Below are positions 63,688 to 64,000 of a stretch of 64,000 nucleotides of DNA, in pieces. The first letter of the stretch is position 1, and each line of letters opens with the position of its first letter. The translations under genes were made by a program, and so were the position numbers. The stretch is from positions 36,598,864-36,662,863 of the forward strand of contig NC_056762.1 in assembly GCF_018687715.1 (NCBI RefSeq), written 5' to 3'. This DNA comes from Carya illinoinensis. Its lineage: Eukaryota; Streptophyta; Magnoliopsida; Fagales; Juglandaceae. The notes beneath the pieces are model-generated. The model saw nothing but the letters and a program-made list of their open reading frames with translations. It searched no databases and was not told the origin of the DNA.

Positions 63688-63849
63688 CTATTCAAGAAAC
63701 TCATCCTTCAACTTTTGAATCCTCTCTGGATCTGTCTCATGCATGTGTCTTTTGAATTGCTATCTCACCAGATCAACGAGGAGCTCTATATCATGTTGCT
63801 GCGTAATAAAAGATACAATGGCCCAAGGTAAGTTTCCTGCATGTTCATA
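63688..63849 (-). CDS. Probable terminal exon of an unidentified minus-strand gene (partial)
   Basis: After a good acceptor (TTTTTCCAATAG) the minus strand reads YEHAGNLPWAIVSFITQQ and continues IELLVDLVR to TAG at 63762-63760. It then reads on in the same frame as QFKRHMHETDPERIQKLK to DEFLE and a second stop, TAG at 63690-63688. The charged, protein-like composition on both sides of the first TAG suggests the true C-terminus was once the second stop, so the gene has a premature stop or is a pseudogene. Alternatively the first TAG is the real end. Upstream exons would lie beyond the window. I do not recognise the family. Confidence 0.4.
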
Positions 63850-64000
63850 CTATTGGAAAAAAGTTCATAAATCAAAAATGAAATTAATATAGTGAACACT
63901 CATCCCCCAATAACCTATTATACAGACCAGAAGCATGTATATTGTACTTAACATTCCATCCAACCAACCCAGTGGTTGCAAAAATTCTAGCATCAAGCCC

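Overview
The window reads as nuclear DNA of a flowering plant, most likely a woody eudicot. It has GT-AG introns, plant-only gene families (a YODA-type MAPKKK, a PIP1 aquaporin, a neprosin-family peptidase, a TIC32-like reductase), AT-rich intergenic DNA, and Copia, Sirevirus-like, LINE, hAT and MITE elements. I cannot name the species; a Fagales tree is only a guess from the style of the repeats.

Region 1 (1-2.5 kb) holds a weakly supported minus-strand transcript start and an hAT-like GC-rich end. Region 2 (2.5-20.4 kb) is a tandem duplication of a neprosin-family gene. Both copies are dead and each is interrupted by a different mobile element. Copy 1 (3116-4435, resuming at 11214-11559) is split by about 6.8 kb that includes a 5.7-kb hAT transposon (5421-11119, 8-bp target duplication CCCGTTAT). 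Its transposase frame is broken only by two TGA codons. Copy 2 (13218-14746, resuming at 19934-20010) is split by a 5.2-kb Copia retrotransposon (14747-19928, two 287-bp LTRs, target duplication ATGCA). A 514-bp MITE lies just upstream of copy 2 and is absent from copy 1.

Region 3 (22-30.5 kb, plus strand) is an intact 11-exon YODA-like MAPKKK gene (893 aa predicted). Region 4 (31.2-37.2 kb, minus) is an intact 8-exon TIC32-like short-chain dehydrogenase (315 aa) with MITE and hAT-type insertions in its introns. Region 5 (37.2-43.4 kb) is repeat-rich: an LTR with primer-binding site, a nested Sirevirus-like solo LTR carrying five 62-bp repeats, and a nested duplication bounded by poly-C runs. 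Region 6 (43.5-46.5 kb, minus) is an intact 4-exon PIP1 aquaporin (286 aa) with a TATA box. Region 7 (46.5-53.1 kb) is intergenic with MITEs, an hAT-like element and a Gypsy-like LTR remnant. Region 8 (53.1-59.4 kb, minus) is an intact 14-exon signal peptide peptidase-like protease (542 aa). Region 9 (59.5-64 kb) holds a decayed LINE reverse transcriptase (minus) and, at the right edge, a probable last exon of another minus-strand gene.

The intact genes are unrelated housekeeping, signalling or transport genes and do not form a pathway. In all four, my exon joins give an integral codon number that matches the family's usual length, which supports the models. The most unusual material is in the hAT element: a 40-bp perfect palindrome, a 51-bp CTCGAG-centred tandem array and a long CT tract upstream of the transposase. 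The paired disruption of the neprosin duplicates is the other notable feature.
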